Below are positions 5,565 to 5,650 of a stretch of DNA of 5,650 nt, piece after piece. The position numbers and the translations under genes were made by a program. Source of the stretch: an uncultured Eubacteriales bacterium (lineage in GTDB: Bacteria > Bacillota > Clostridia > Oscillospirales > Oscillospiraceae); NCBI GenBank assembly GCA_900550705.1, contig URTG01000117.1, forward strand, positions 1-5,650, written 5' to 3'. Under the pieces are notes generated by a model. It was not told the DNA's origin, did not search any database, and worked only from the letters and a program-made list of their open reading frames with translations. Every line of letters starts with the position of its first letter. The stretch's first letter is position 1.

Positions 5565-5650
5565 CGCAAAAAGCCTTCCCCTGGGGCCGATTCCCCTATC
5601 AGAGGGAAACGCCGAAGGATTTGGCGCAGTCGTTCCAACCGGCGGCAGCT
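5565..5650. other. 3' flank with hairpins; possible end of a convergent gene
   Basis: After the regulator stop there is no clear plus-strand intrinsic terminator. CGCCGAA-GGA-TTTGGCG (5610-5626) forms a seven-pair hairpin including one G-T pair. On the minus strand TTCCCT-CTGATA-GGGGAA (5591-5608) folds with one G-U pair, and TTTTT follows about 15 bases later (complement of AAAAA 5569-5573). One minus-strand frame from the window edge stays open and ends at a TGA at 5600-5602 with the plausible tail AAGWNDCAKSFGVSL. If real, a convergent gene ends here and these hairpins form its terminator, but about 15 codons are too few to be sure. Confidence 0.25.

Noticed and set aside
1..5650. CRISPR array, tRNA, rRNA or complete insertion sequence
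   Set aside because: No regularly spaced repeats, no cloverleaf or rRNA-like segment, and no transposase were seen; only a possible miniature inverted-repeat element at 3068-3154.

Overview
The window comes from a GC-rich, low-redundancy bacterial genome with Firmicutes-type signals: strong AGGAGG-like ribosome binding sites, a near-consensus sigma-A promoter, GTG and TTG starts, and a CitA/DcuS-type two-component system. This combination fits a gut clostridium of the Oscillospiraceae (Flavonifractor/Intestinimonas-like). That placement is inferred from composition and protein style; no marker gene is present.

Layout. Bases 1-95 hold no gene I can support, only a perfect hairpin (7-28) and a heptanucleotide tandem repeat (77-111) that runs into the end of the first gene. 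A compact three-gene operon on the minus strand occupies 2984 down to 96, in this order: a 599-residue Q/A-rich coiled-coil protein whose C-terminal part resembles DUF3626 (an ADP-ribosyltransferase-like pattern, by inference); a 74-residue orphan protein overlapping it by 11 bases; and a 286-residue GNAT-type acetyltransferase 14 bases further on. A divergent intergenic region (2985-3267) carries a promoter for each direction and, between them, an 87-bp imperfect palindrome. On the plus strand a CitA/DcuS-family sensor kinase (3268-4872) and its CitB/DcuR-family response regulator (4875-5564) form a two-gene operon. The last 86 bases contain hairpins and possibly the end of a convergent gene.

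How it may work together. The kinase should sense a small extracellular ligand through its sCache domain and phosphorylate Asp55 of the regulator, which binds DNA with a C-terminal HTH. The usual partner transporter or metabolic genes for this family are not in the window, and the sensor pocket lacks the conserved histidine of citrate/C4-dicarboxylate sensors, so the ligand is open. The only other transcription unit next to the pair is the divergent operon, making it a candidate target. The most novel part is that operon: an uncharacterised DUF3626-like protein followed by a translationally overlapping tiny gene and an acetyltransferase, an arrangement that could be an effector with a partner or immunity protein, though nothing in the sequence proves this.
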